A DNA stretch of 64,000 bases from Sipunculus nudus (GCA_026874595.1 CM049310.1:24034058-24098057), one strand, 5' to 3'. Numbered from the stretch's first letter, positions 20,429 to 34,161 are shown. Notes: generated by a model not told the origin, from the sequence alone. A program made the numbers and translations.

Positions 20429-23400
20429 GCTACAAGACCATTCCTATGGCAGTGGATGTAATCCGTTTCAGGACATTACAAGATCATTCCTACGGCAGTG
20501 GATGTAATACGTTCCAGGGCACTACAAGATCATTCCTATGGCGGTAGATGTAATCTGTTTCAGGGCACTACAAGATCATTTCTCTAGCAGTGGATGTAAT
20601 CCGTTTCAGGGCGCTACAAGACCATTCCTATGGCAGTGGATGTAATCCGTTCCAGAGCACTACAAGATCATTCCTTTGGCGGGAGATTTAATCTGTTTCA
20701 GGGCACTACAAGATCATTTCTCTAGCAGTGGATGTAATCCGTTTCAGGGCGCTACAAGACCATTCCTATGGCAGTAGATGTAATCCGTTTCAGGGCACTA
20801 CAAGACCATTCCCATGGCGGTAGATGTAATCTGTTTCAGAGCACTACACGATCATTTCTCTAGCAGTGGATCTAATCCGTTTCAGGGCGCTACAAGACCA
20901 ATCCTATGGCAGTAGATGTAATCTGTTTCAGAGCACTACACGATCATTTCTCTAGCAGTGGATCTAATCCGTTTCAGGGCACTACAAGATCCTTCCTTTG
21001 GCAGTGGATGTAATCCGTTTCAGGGCACTACAAGATCATTTCGATGGCAGTGGATGTAACCGTTTCAGGGCGCTACAAGATCATTCTTATGGCAGTAGAT
21101 TTAATCTGTTTCAGGGCACTACAAGTTCATTCCTCAGACAGTCTACAAGACTATTCCTATGGCAGTAGTTGTAATCAGTTTCAGGGCGCTACACGATCAT
21201 TCCTTTGGCAGTGGATGTAATTCGTTTAATGGCACTACAAAATCATTCCTAATGCAGTAAATGTAATCCGTTTCAGGGCACTACAAGATCCTTCCTTTGG
21301 CAGTGGATGTAATCCGTTTCAGGGCACTACAAGATCATTCCTATGGCAGTAGATATAATCCGTTTCAGGGCGCTACAAGATCATTCATGTGGCCGTGGAT
21401 GTACTCTGTTTCAGGGCACTACAAGTTTATTCCTCAGATAGTCTACAAGACCATTCCTATGGCAGTAGTTGTAATCAGTTTCAGGGCGCTATACGATCAT
21501 TCCTTTGGCAGTGGATGTAATTCGTTTAATGGCACTACAAGATCATTCCTAATGCAGTAGGTGTAATCCGTTTCAGGGCACTACAAGATCCTTCCTTTGG
21601 CAGTGGATGTAATCCGTTTCAGGGCACTACAAGATCATTCGTATTGGCAATAGATATAATCCGTTTCAGGGCGCTACAAGATCATTCATATGGCCGTGGA
21701 TGTACTCTGTTTCATGGCACTACAAGTTCATTCCTCAGACAGTCTACAAGACCATTCCTATGGCAGTAGTTGTAATCAGTTTCAGGGCGCTACACGATCA
21801 TTCCTTTGGCAGTGGATGTAATTCGTTTAATGGCACTACAAGATCATTCCTAATGCAGTAGATGTAATCCGTTTCAGGGCACTACAAGATCCTTCCTTTG
21901 GCAGTGGATGTAATCCGTTTCAGGGCACTACAAGATCATTCCTATGGCAGTAGATATAATCCGTTTCAGGGCGCTACAAGATCATTCATGTGGCCGTGGA
22001 TGTACTCTGTTTCAGGGCACTACAAGTTCATTCCTCAGACAGTCTACAAGACCATTCCTATGGCAGTAGTTGTAATCAGTTTCAGGGCGCTACACGATCA
22101 TTCCTTTGGCAGTGGATGTAATTCGTTTAATGGCACTACAAGATCATTCCTAATGCAGTAGATGTAATCCGTTGCAGGGCACTACAAGATCCTTCCTTTG
22201 GCAATGGATGTAATCCGTTTCAGGGCACTACAAGATCATTCCTATGGCAGTAGATATAATCTGTTTCAGGGCGCTACAAGATCATTCATATGGCCGTAGA
22301 TGTACTCTGTTTCAGGGCACTACAAGTTCATTCCTCTGGCAGTCTACAAGACTATTCCTATGGTAGTAGATGTAATCCGTTTCAGAGCACTATCAGATCA
22401 TTCCTATGGCAGTGGATGTAATCCGTTTCAAAGCACTTCAAGATCATTCCTATGACAATAAATGTGATCCGTTTCGGCGCGCTACAAGATCATTCCTATG
22501 GCAGTGGATGTGATACATTTCAGGGCATTACAAGATCATTCATATGGCCGTGGATGTACTCTGTTTCATGGCACTACAAGTTCATTCCTCAGACAGTCTA
22601 CAAGACCATTCCTATGGCAGTAGTTGTAATCAGTGTCAGGGCGCTACACGATCATTCCTTTGGCAGTGGATGTAATTCGTTTAATGGCACTACAAGATCA
22701 TTCCTAATGCAGTAGATGTAATCCGTTTCAGGGCACTACAAGATCCTTCCTTTGGCAGTGGATGTAATCCGTTTCAGGGCACTACAAGATCATTCCTATG
22801 GCAGTAGATATAATCCGTTTCAGGGCGCTACAAGATCATTCATGTGGCCGTGGATGTACTCTGTTTCAGGGCACTACAAGTTCATTCCTCAGACAGTCTA
22901 CAAGACCATTCCTATGGCAGTAGTTGTAATCAGTTTCAGGGCGCTACACGATCATTCCTTTGGCAGTGGATGTAATTCGTTTAATGGCACTACAAGATCA
23001 TTCCTAATGCAGTAGATGTAATCCGTTGCAGGGCACTACAAGATCCTTCCTTTGGCAATGGATGTAATCCGTTTCAGGGCACTACAAGATCATTCCTATG
23101 GCAGTAGATATAATCTGTTTCAGGGCGCTACAAGATCATTCATATGGCCGTAGATGTACTCTGTTTCAGGGCACTACAAGTTCATTCCTCTGGCAGTCTA
23201 CAAGACTATTCCTATGGTAGTAGATGTAATCCGTTTCAGAGCACTATCAGATCATTCCTATGGCAGTGGATGTAATCCGTTTCAAAGCACTTCAAGATCA
23301 TTCCTATGACAATAAATTTGATCCGTTTCAAGGTGCTACAAGTTCATTCCTATGGCAGTGAATGTAATCCGTTTCGGCGCGCTACAAGATCATTCCTATG

Positions 23401-23432
23401 GCAGTGGATGTAATCCGTTTCAGGGCACTATA
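20429..23432 (+). repeat. 46 bp satellite-like array with higher-order structure, 3 kb
   Basis: The basic unit is about 46 bp: CTACAAGATCATTCCTATGG followed by CAGTGGATGTAATCCGTTTC and AGGGCA. From ~21294 onward the units are organised in ~300 bp higher-order repeats marked by a truncated monomer (CCTCAGACAGTCTACAAGAC), starting near 21294, 21595, 21895, 22195, 22749 and 23049. A still larger ~854 bp block is duplicated: 21895-22748 corresponds to 22749 onward, with very few differences. Near-identical 87-codon frames at 21297, 21898 and 22752 are copies of the repeat, not genes. Confidence 0.95.
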
Positions 23433-23434
23433 CA

Positions 23435-25970
23435 CGAACATTCACCTGAGTATGATAATTCTAGATAAAAGCAAAGTAATGAAGTAAAAAAAAATGGATA
23501 TTTTGGGATAAAGTGGGACATTTATTGAGGTATAGGAAACGTACATAGCCTATCTGAACAACTGGGTGTATCACGGTATTATTACTTGTAATTAAGACAG
23601 AGATAAATTTATGTAAAGTTATGAAGAGAACGTTTCACCTGTAATGTTGAGGATTCCTTGAGATTATTACTCCATCGGCACTCACCAACTGGTAAAGGTA
23701 TTAGTCACCCATAACTGATCGCTTTTTGCTCATATAATCCTGGTTAAAATATTTGACGTGGATTAAATAAAGATAATCTCTTGAACCAAGCCAAAAAGCG
23801 CCTCATCCATGCCGTCCATTTCCTGCGTGTTATATAACATGTGGGAGCCCGCCAAAATGGCCGCCAGATATAATTCAAATACGTCAAACTTCAGGTATTG
23901 AAAAGTATCAGAGAGAACTTTTCTCAGCAGGAATTAATATTGGCCCAAATTAAGCCAGAAATCACATAAATTCTACAAATACGAGGTGGATGGCTGGTTT
24001 AAAATTTTCCGACTTGATCCGTTGAAGCAAATGGATTGAACGATAATTTGTAAAGTATTTACTCATTACGAAGGGTATCAAAACCAAGCAGGTGCAACTC
24101 GGGCATGTGTGTAGCAGTGATCTGATCGTTTGTTTTTAATCATGTTCACAGCAAAAAAGGTATGTTGTAAACATATTAAAACAATGAAAGTTAAATGTAA
24201 GTGTAATTTGGCCACGAGATGAACAGACATTTTAAGGCATGGCATAACTGTGCTGCAGTATAGACAGGCGGAATAAGCTATCATCAAGGCTTAAAATTTT
24301 ATTTCAATTTTTGTTGTTGTTGTAATTATCAGTATATTGCTAAGGTTCACACTTGAAGAAAGTTTGCTAACAGAACTCAGATATGTCTGTGACTGTAAGT
24401 AATACTGGCTTCAGCCAAAAAGACAGACATAGGCAAGATTCGTTGTTAATACTATGTTCCCACGCTCAGCAAATTGCTCAGCGCCGTATTCCTCCATGCA
24501 CATCTTGACGGTTGACTCATGTCTGGGAAACCACGTGGGGCATTAAGTAGTCTACGGAATGAAAATTAAGTTGTTGTGGTTTGAATTCACGTTTTTCAGT
24601 CGAAGGCTGTTCCTATATGAAACCTTATTGGTAGAAGTGTTTTTAGCCATTGCAACCGTAATAGACTAAACAAGGCCAGGGCTGTTATAAAATATAACCC
24701 AAAAATGTAAATATAAGAAATTATTTCTTAATAATCAGTTCATATTTATAATATCTGAAAAATATTTTAAAAATGCTATTTATTTAAATGAGGTGGAACT
24801 TCGTAAGGAACTGTAAACGTATAATAACCCTGTAACCATATAAAAACACTGTTACTATATAATAACACTGTAGCCATGACAACAAAAATCAGTATACAAG
24901 CCCGTGGCGATGCTATTTCACAACGGAAATACTCATCAGTAGTAGGTTGGTTTATATTATATTTGTTTTATGTATGAGTTTTGCAGTTCATCTGTCGTCA
25001 TGTTGAAGTGGAAATGAGAAATGGCACATATTCAAGGTCTTTTTTCCGTAAAAGTAGGCTTTGAGAATATTGGTTCCATTTCACATGCATGAACTATTTA
25101 AAATTGAAACGGACCCTGGGGACGCTCTAACTGTCACGGGTATTGCAAACAATTACATTTGAGTGTCGCGGGGTCTGGAATATATATACACTCTTTCAAA
25201 TGTAACCATAATCACTCTTATGGTATAGGTTAGTGAATGGCAGCTTTGTGAACCATGAATTTAAAATTCCGAACCCCATCACGAATATGACAATTTATTT
25301 TCCTAGAGTGAGTCAGTTCGTAAATCCTAATGCAACTAAATCTGAAGGTCAATGACCTAAGTCGTTTGTGAAAAACGGCACATTGTGAATGTGGAGCGGA
25401 CAGGTCATGGCGCTGTCAGTGAAAGGTGATTTGTATTATGATTAGCTTCATCGTCGTGTGAAACCCGGCCTTTTTTGACGTTAACTTCAGAAAGAGAGAG
25501 TTTTATGGGCGCCCCGGCTGTGACATCGGAGTGAGCAGTAAGTGGAGAAATGAACTGTGTATGATCTAAGACAACACTTGCTCGAGAAGACGTCTTCCAC
25601 ATCATTGGCTAATTTAAGCTGATCCTGTAAAAACGACCGAGAGAGATCAGTCATATTATTATTTTACAAAGGTTTTCTGTCAAGAATTATCAGATTTGGT
25701 TGTTTAAATTATGATTTATGTGGATATGAAACAAATTTCCTATGAGAAACAATTAGCGAAAGCTATCCCAGAACACAGCTAAAAATATTATTTAGAATGT
25801 TACCATAAGAAAAAAATATTAGATTAATTTTATACAGTTTGCTGTCGAGTATCGGAGGAGATTGACTTGCGGACATTTATCTTCAAGACAGGGCGCCTTT
25901 GACCCTGTATATAAACGATCTACCATTTTGGACATGTTGGAGTACAACATCGAAAGTAAAATTTGACACT
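23435..25970. other. AT-rich sequence, no gene seen
   Basis: It contains a short ~20 bp tandem (CTGTAACCATATAATAACAC-like, about 24812-24880), a YY1-like AAAATGGCCGCCA (about 23854-23866) and the inverted AGGTCA pair listed separately. Confidence 0.4.
25346..25358. promoter_or_regulatory. Perfect IR1 nuclear-receptor-type palindrome
   Basis: AGGTCA-A-TGACCT is an exact inverted repeat with a one-base spacer, the arrangement preferred by ecdysone receptor/USP-type and related nuclear receptors. It stands alone, with no promoter context. Confidence 0.35.
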
Positions 25971-26029
25971 TTGTGATAACTGGCGTTAATTTGATAATAT
26001 TTCTAATTCAATGTACATATTTTACACAG

Positions 26030-26345
26030 AATGGCGCTACATATTGCTTTAGGGACATAGCTAATTTAAGTACAGGTAATTGCAGGTATCTAACCGGGCA
26101 ATGTGCTGATATCGAGTTCCTGCGAGTTAAACAAGGTTGCTCTAAGTTGCCTGAACATTTGGTAAACTTGTCTCCTTCTAATTTGCCCAATGGCGGCGGA
26201 GTACAACATGCAAGGATTACTTCTGGTATTCATACTTTGGTCATCATAGCTGATAAGGTTTAGTTTGGAAGTGTCAATATTTAGCTATTTTCATTTCAGA
26301 GTGTATGTCTAAACAGATAAAATAAACCTTCTTACGTCCGGGAAG
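26030..26345 (+). CDS. Candidate 3'-terminal exon of a Cys-containing protein
   Basis: A good acceptor (CATATTTTACACAG|AATGGC) begins a phase-0 frame of 77 codons, stopping at TAG 26261-26263, followed 57 bp later by AATAAA (26321-26326). Acceptor, stop and poly(A) signal in the right order and spacing make this one of the more coherent gene-like units here. The first third has four Cys (YCFRDIANLSTGNCRYLTGQC, then a fourth at VKQGC), with a C-x10-C-x6-C-x12-C spacing loosely like EGF-type modules. The remainder is hydrophilic and ends THTLVIIADKV-like. Internal GTAATT and GTATCT donor-like sites (about 26075-26090) weaken the model. Family not assigned. Confidence 0.33.
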
Positions 26346-26349
26346 CTGC

Positions 26350-29300
26350 TTCTGTCTCACAAGAAATATCATGAGGTCAAACAAAACAAACGTTGATAAG
26401 TTTTTCTTTGGCCATAAAGGAATTATGAGCAACTTCTTTGACTGAAATATTCGTTGACTTGGGTTTGGACGAGTGGGTTGGAAATCTGTAAACCGCCTCT
26501 GGCAATTTGTCCACTAGACGCATGGCTAATCGAGCGCAAGAAACAGCAACGCTGCAAATGGTTTTTAGTGAAGCGCTAAGAAGTTTAATGGGGGGCGGAG
26601 CAGGTCAGGCATCGCGGAGTGGCGACGTGATCATGGATAGAGGAAGGCCAAATTACATCAAACAACACACGGCTTTACTCGGCTCATAATGGCTTTGTCT
26701 AGGTCTGCTCTGTGTGTAAATTAAGTCAAATATTGCATCCACTGTGCCCCTGAAGGATTATAACAGTAGACACAAGGACAACACACTTAAAACACGTGCC
26801 TCCTGCAGTCAGTTGAAGATGCGAAAACTTCAATATAGTCCGAAGCAGGGTTTATTTCATGCTTAGTTCACGGATTTATGTCAAAGTATGTCAATTTAAG
26901 GCTTCACCCGTGATGATAAACGAATCATTTTACTTGATCTTTACGACTCGTACAGTTGGAGTCAAGATTCACCCGAAGACCTGATAAATGATCAACGAAA
27001 ACTGTCATGTCCCTGCTCCCCAGGACCGGTCTCTTGGGGGTTTCAGTACACGTAATTGTACTGAACGTACTTTGAATATGTAAATAAAGCCAGAATAGCA
27101 AAGATATAGCTTCATACGCATCGTACTTGGCGATGTTACAGTAACTGACTACGAGCTAATGACCGTCACCAGGAGGGACTGTGGAATGAATACTATCAAG
27201 CACCACAAGTGTTACTTCTTTCAAGCAGTGTGAACTGGAATATTAACAAACCTTTGAAATTGTGTATGTATCTAAATGTTGATCAGTGTTCAGCGCCTAG
27301 CATTGAAGCTCGGATCATAGCCCTAATGTTAGAATAACCCTTCACAGACTTGCATTTCATTGAGACAAAGGGCCTTTCCTTTTGTCCCTGTCCAGCTTCA
27401 GATTCACTGTTATGTAGCTAATGACCAAGGCATGGTGTCATTGATCCGCGAAAACATTTGATTTGTCGCCGTTTCATTTAATTAGGATTTTTTTTTGTGG
27501 AGAATGTGGCCTCGGACCACTTTCTTGATATACATGAAACAGTGCGAGCAGGATAAGTCTGACAATGATCGGAGATTTCTGTGAACTTAAGTGTGCCCTC
27601 TTAATATTGAACAAGACGAAGATCTGGGTCGATTTAGATAACAATATATTGATCAGATTTCCCGGGAGGGGAATCGTATATTGTTATGATATTTAGAAGT
27701 TCGATTGATCTAGAGTTGTTTTTTTTTAGCTACAAACGACAAAATCACCTTTCAGGCTTTAAGTATTATATCCATATTAAATCAAAAAATGAAAACATCT
27801 GAAATCTGAAAAATATGTTATATCATTGTTAACTTCATATCCATACCGTAGTTTATACGCGACAGTGAAAATCTTACTTTCTCTTATGCAATTCCACTTG
27901 AAAGATTTCTAGCTTTTATGATGCCATTAATCCTTAACAGTACCGGTTATAAACATGTGCCGTGAGTGAGGACGGATCCTGGTATATATTGCACTATTGC
28001 ATGCACGTTTGTCCCAGAAAGGAGCCCATCAAGCAATTCATCTTGTTATGCCCGCCCTCAAATCTCTTTATTCAGCGGAGCTACCACAATTTAGCTTTAC
28101 TGCTAGCGACCAAATCCATGTTCTCGTTATATTTACAACCTAGAGCCTTTGGTCAATGTCGATGTATTATATCTCCTCTATGTTGAGGCTGTATTTACAA
28201 GTGGCAATTTGAGCGACTGATCTAAGCACCTGAAGTTAAGATTGCTAATATCCTGCTTCAGGTCACAGGGGGCTAAGGCCCAGTTTATTTATCGTTTAAC
28301 CCTAGTCTGACCCCACCACCCTTTATTCATAAAAAAATCCAGATTTATTCGTAACCAGTGCAGGAATTCATAGATGTTCGTAATAGAAACACAGTAGAGT
28401 ACATGGAAAAGGGTAATAAATACGCATAAAATAGTCTGCTGATAAATAAAATATTGCTTGTTCTGCACCTTACTCTATTCCAACTGACTACAAGTCTGTC
28501 AATTGTCTTTTAGCTATTAGATCTATGCCAGTTATTCATATTGCTTTTTCCTAACCAGTCCAGTTTCTGTTTGTCCTTAATTATTAAAGAAGTCCACAAC
28601 AAATACTAGTATATGTATTTTACAGTACACTTTGTACCATTACGGAATTGAATAATCTGTTTATATGGTTGTATATAAGTATTGTTTATATTTTATATGG
28701 TTGCACCTTTACGGTGAATTGTGATTAAAGAACGAAACCCATTGCAGTCCGTTAGCCAAATTTACACATAAATAATTATGTTATTTTCACCTTTGCTTCC
28801 TTAATTCAACATGACATGCCCATTCGTCTTTGACACAAGTTTCTATAATTCCATTCGGTAGTTTTTAAAGCTTGTATAACAAATGATACCCTGCTGCGAT
28901 TGATTGATTTACTTTGCATGTTTTGACAGTTGCACTGGAATGCATTAGAATATTCTGTTTGAGGAGCATCATAGTTTTTCGAATGTGTACTAATTTAAAG
29001 TTTCCATTAATGTATGAGGTTGAACATGAAAGTATGTACTAAAATTATGTCGGTAAGATGTCAGTTATCTTCATTATTAACCATCTCCCTCAAAGAAAAC
29101 CCATATTGTGTAATGAATGGGGCTGATTTACGGGACCTGGGTTTAATTACAGGTTAGTCAGGGCGTAGTATTCCAAACCCGTAGCTCTATAAGGAGTATA
29201 GTGACAAGCAAGTGTGCGATAACCCTGTCATTAACACAAATTGGTAGTTTATGTTACATTAGGAGATTTATATAGGCGTGAAATTGCTTTAGTTAGGAAG

Positions 29301-29580
29301 ATGTAATAATTTGGGGTTGGATTGGCTTTAAATGTTGCTCATGTGAATGTTGTGATTCATTGCACGGATGGGTTATCCGTATTTGATAACACATTTAACA
29401 CTAAACATGTGTCCAGAAGATTTGCAAGAATGTTATTTGTCAATAAATACAGGTTCATGTGATCTATCAATTCGTGAAAGAGCTAGATGTTCCTGAAATG
29501 AAACCCTGGACTTAAATTGTAATGCCCACAAGCTTTTAGAGTGAGGATTTTGTTGACAAAAGATTCTGTAAACAGGTCTA
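26350..29580. other. No feature seen
   Basis: AT-rich. Frames of 60-74 codons (26507-26689, 27962-28186) lack splice, promoter or poly(A) support. Confidence 0.4.
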
Positions 29581-29582
29581 CA

Positions 29583-29654
29583 GTGTCTGTCTATCTATCT
29601 ATCAATCTATCTAATCAGACTATCTAATCAATCTATCTTTCTATCTATCTGGCT
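29583..29654. repeat. (TCTA)n microsatellite, interrupted
   Basis: TCTATCTATCTATC units with AATC and GAC interruptions. Confidence 0.85.
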
Positions 29655-29682
29655 AAGACGCATGGATCAAAAAAAAGTTTTA

Positions 29683-30050
29683 TTTAAAGGGGCCTAATCA
29701 CATATCAAGTATGTAAAATATACATACAATATGGTGTGTTGTCCTAAGAATGTTATGGTATTTGTCAATCTTTCATTCTAAAATCGTTGGTTACTCATGT
29801 ATACGAGTGGAAATAAGCTGGCATCCGGAGCAATCAGTGGCGCTAAATATAAACATAGCGAGCACGCTACCTGCATGATCCCACCGAAGAACTTTACAAA
29901 TCAAGAGTTTGTTCGTCTATTTCTTCTTTCATATTTCTTCTTCTTGTTTTGGAGCTATCTTGGAGTATGTATGAGATTGAAACTCTGGTTATGCATTATT
30001 GTTTTGGTAAACAGACAAACGTGGATTATGTTAACTCCCAAAGAACCATA
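29683..30050 (+). repeat. ~360 bp dispersed repeat, copy A
   Basis: This aligns collinearly with 36783-37140. Shared anchors are TTTAAAGGGGCCTAATCACA/CTTAAAGGATGCTATTCACA, ATGTTATGGTATTT, TTCATTCTAAAATC, GATCAGTGGCGCTAAATATA, CTTACAAATCAAGA and GTTAACTC. There is no poly(A) tail or obvious terminal inverted repeat. It could be a SINE-like or MITE-like family. The 84-codon frame inside is not conserved in the other copy. Confidence 0.65.
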
Positions 30051-30059
30051 GCAAAGTAT

Positions 30060-32095
30060 AAAAATAAGTGAATTGTGGCTAGTATGTCCGTGTGCCGTGA
30101 TGGCATGCTTGGGAACTTAATTATTCAGCCGAATTAACTTAAAACGTGACAAAGTATACACATGATTACAAATGGTTATGTACTTTTAACGGAGTAGAAC
30201 GACACATGCGTGTGTGCAGACCAACGAGATTCAAGTAGTTAGCCCAAATTGGGAGGACGGTAACCGTGAAGAGGCACAGAGAAAATACTGAATACTGTCA
30301 GTAGAGTGGTTTAACGGAGAAATGGATTTAGAAGAAAAAGAAGAGCTTTCATTTAGTGTCAGACTGTCCGCTGTATTCAGAAGCTTTGTCAGAGGTAGAG
30401 GGAAGGACAGTACGTTATCTAAGATAAAGGCAATAGATTTGTTGAAGTGGAATCGTTAGTCGGTTAGTAGTGTTGGATTAGAGATATGGAGTAATTCCCC
30501 TAAAATAATTCCCGATGTGGGCAAACTATTTAACAAACATTAAACCTCCCGAGTTACATATCCTGCTTCATGAATAATAGCAGGGGCAGTTCAGATAAAG
30601 CAACGATCTCTCAGAGCCAACTTGAAGAATTTTCCAGCAAGGCTGCGTCCTAGCCGCGACAACTTTAACCTTCTTCTTCTGCATGGTACAACACAAGATC
30701 TTTGTGATTAAGATGGCGTCTACATACGATACCGAGCCGATGGCAGTATGTTCACTCTGAGACGATTGCAGGCCCATATATAAGACTATGAAACAACTCA
30801 CCCGAACGCTTCGCCGACGATTTTGTCCTTGTGGATGACACAAAGACTGCCCTATAGTGTATAATTTACGTGGCTGTATGTATTCTTCCAATATATTATC
30901 TACAAACCACCTGAAGTTTCGACCTCTTTAAAATAATTTTTAAAATAATTACTGATATTATATCTTTTTTTTTACCTGATTTTTGTTTGTTTCTACAGCC
31001 AAACAAGGCCAAGAAAATCAGGGCTTATGTAACTCATGTTCTCACGATCCTGGTCCGAATGCAATGAAACCAAAATTACCCCTCCAAGCAGTCCCAAATA
31101 ACCATTCGACAACATGTCTTTGATTGGCCACAGAAAAATATTTGACTGAAACCACTAATTCTGTAAGGGACTATGCTAAACATACAAAAAATCAAACATT
31201 AGATTTCTTTAACGCCTCTTGCCATAACGGCTAGAGCCAATCAGAGCAGGCCAAAATATTCACTACTCTCCTTCAGGTGACCCCAGGCCATGTAAACAAA
31301 TATGACCACTTGACCTATAATGCCCTGCTTCAAGTCCTGCACAACTCCTCGGTTTGGAAGACAATCTGAAAAAAAATCTCTAACCAGCCTGTCCCACCGA
31401 CCAGCAGCCTCACACCAGCATTTGTCAAAATCTACAAGAGAGTTGAAACAGACTTCCCAAGGCAAGCAGTGTATTTTGTAAACTTTACAAAGAAGTAAAT
31501 GTAAGACCAGCTACGTTTGACATACAATGGCTCCATGCAGGAGTAGGGCTCATCGGAGGTTTTGGCCATTTCCATACACTTATTTATATGTCAGGCTATC
31601 TTTGTAAATCTCGTGTAAAGTTGTCGTTTTATGTGCTCGTCTATACAAGCCCACTATTTCACTAACGTATTGTAATGCTGTCGGGCTACATACATATATA
31701 TCTGTACCTTGTATGACTTTGCATATTGAAGTGTCACTACCAGCGGCATGGAATAAGGATGCTGTGTTGATATGCAGCCGGTACGGAGGGAGGTCGTATC
31801 TGGTCTTTGTTTTCATTTAATGGGACAAAGAGAGATATCGTTCTTTGTGTTCTCAGGGCATACGCCCTGACTGGGAGACAAGACCACAGGCCGATGTTAT
31901 TGTCAGGTGGAAGGAAAGCCTCACCTTAAAATCAATAACCCGGACAAGTGACTACCTTTCCTCCCTGCTTCCTGTAAAAAAAGAACAAATAAAGGGGAAT
32001 AAGAGTCACCACTCATTACATAGTCTGATCTGTTATACGTACAATTCCGGTTTCATCGATAAGCAGGTAAGATGGCAGTCTGCATCCTTAAGATT
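30060..32095. other. No firm feature
   Basis: AT-rich, with minus-strand frames of 74-107 codons (30568-30891, 31241-31465) that lack convincing splice sites and are not recognised. Confidence 0.35.
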
Positions 32096-32149
32096 TGATT
32101 ATACACGTCTGCACATTCTAACAATGAAAACTAGATCTAGACGGACAAC

Positions 32150-32240
32150 TACAATCAATTTTTGTAGCCACGCTGAGGATCGAACCCGGGTCGCCACTGG
32201 AGAGGGCCGACTGATTTACCAGTCGGCTGTCCAGGGACGA
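32150..32240 (-). mobile_element. tRNA-derived SINE fragment
   Basis: Minus-strand tRNA-like head related to 664-850: A-box-like ACAGCCGACTGGTAAATC, anticodon-arm-like AATCAGTCGG, then CCCGGGTTCGATCC (B box) and CAGCGTGGCTA. The body diverges quickly and the central domain of the other copy is missing. The tail of a 138-codon plus-strand frame (31845-32261) comes from this SINE. Confidence 0.7.
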
Positions 32241-32249
32241 GTGATAATG

Positions 32250-34140
32250 CAGATCATATAACACTATAGGCCCATTGTTTGTGTACTCGGAGTTCAGGAA
32301 TTAAAGAAATACACTTTATAAACATCTCTAAGACATATAGTCTCAAATTCAGCATACACCAAACATTGTGAAAAATTTTAAAAATGACCATTTAATTTAT
32401 CTGTTTGTACTTATTTTAAACGACTAGGATTCAATACATTAATTTATACCCGTGCTTGTGGAAAATGTTTTATGAAAAACCATCAAAACATCTCATTAAG
32501 TACATAATTTGTCTGCTAACACTAGACAGGTTTCCTCTTGCAGGAAGATTTGTTTATATTATGGTGCAGAGGTCTGCAAGGATTCCTTGATAATCAGAAA
32601 ACTCCATTCATCATCGTGTCTTTCCTATATGTGAAGTGACATGTTTTTATATCAGTCTGTTTACGAGTTTACGTACATTATATTACCTCAAAACTCATAT
32701 GCTGCTATGATTGTATTCCTTCCTTTTTTCATACTTTATAATACTTTATAATAAATGATGTCAGTTGCTTTATAAATGCTTGCTTTGGGTTTGCAAGTAA
32801 CAAGAATTTAACTTGAAAAAAATAACAAGGAATGGGTTTATTATTGATAAAGCTTTATTTTCTTCTTCAATTAAAGTAACACAAATTGATACATTGAAAC
32901 ATGAATACCCTGCTAGGGTGTTGGAGAAATTTTAATTCAGTTTTTTATTATTTAGCACATAAGCACTAAACAGTAATTCCATAGGTTCATCTTTATTATT
33001 TCCGCTTATTTAGCCTGGTATACTGCAAGAACAGATTTACCAACACTTATTTCGGATCAGAATGCTGAGATGTTTCAAGGTTTAACAGACCAGAACACTC
33101 ATTATCTCCGTAGAGTTCAGTTTAAAAATAAAAATAAGTGGCCATATTTAACTTTATAATTTTTCATGTATTTTTTTCTTGATCTGGCTAAAACATAACG
33201 GATAACACAAATACATTAACACTATTTGTACCATAACAATAAGCAGACTAATTTATCTCATTAGATAGTATTAATTCTTGCCGTGTATTATTATGATAGC
33301 CTTAATAACATGCCTTGTTGGTTATTAGTTATAAGAATCTGCGAGCACTGCTCTGTTTCTAAAAAGTGACTACAAAGCTCTATTCAATTTATGAAAGTTC
33401 CAAGGTCAGAGCTTGCCGCTAAGGGGAATAAAGCGAACACTTAAAATGATGAGAAGGATGATGAAACTAGAATTGCTGCTTCAGAACATTTGCTTTAATG
33501 TGTAATTTACAGTTCTTGCTATTCACAGACCTTTATACGGATGTCATAACCAAGCGAACATTTTTTTTTCAATTATGGCTCCTCCATATGCGCTATCAAT
33601 CCAACATAATATAAAATCGTTAACATTTGTAACAATGTTAAAGTTGAGTACAAAAATATTAAGCTTCAGTCTTCAAAATTGTCCTTTCAGATCTTTTCAG
33701 ATCTTTCTGGTATTTCCTCTTCAGAAAATGCTTTCACAAAAGCTTCAAGTTTCAATCCCTTTCTGTCCCGGACCTCTGTACACTTCTAAGGCGTCCGCTA
33801 AGATAATGATAAGTTTACTTAGAAGTGGAAACCACTAAAATGATAATAAGCAAAAGTTACAATTTTTAAATACTCCTTAACTATGTATTTATACTAATTT
33901 TTAAACCCTACGTAGTGAGACTACTAATAGAGTCGGGAGAAAATCTTCTGAAAGCGAGAGTGACAGCTGGATGACATGTCCAGCTTTTCTTTCGATTTCC
34001 TCCCTTCCTGTCTTGGCTTGTAAAGTGGTTCAAGTTTTAAGACAACAACTCATTAAGGAAGATGTTATTCATATTTTATTCATTATTTTCACTAATTATT
34101 TGTTCGGGCGGTAAACTCGTTATAATAAAGATGATTTGGA
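32250..34140. other. AT-rich sequence, no feature seen
   Basis: An 87-codon frame at 33575-33838 starts with ATG but has no other support. Confidence 0.4.
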
Positions 34141-34161
34141 TGACATTTTGTTCCAGTGCAG

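Noticed and set aside
20429-23432. Possible CRISPR-like or protein-coding repeat (87-codon frames repeated three times)
   Set aside because: Units are continuous tandem monomers with no unique spacers, and the frames are fragments of the same non-coding repeat interrupted by stops in other copies.
30568-30891. 107-residue minus-strand gene
   Set aside because: No splice or promoter support and no recognisable domain. A short plus-strand frame there that resembles an acidic C-terminus is equally unsupported.
31845-32261. 138-codon plus-strand gene
   Set aside because: It starts at GTG, and its C-terminal part is translated from the reverse strand of a tRNA-derived SINE.
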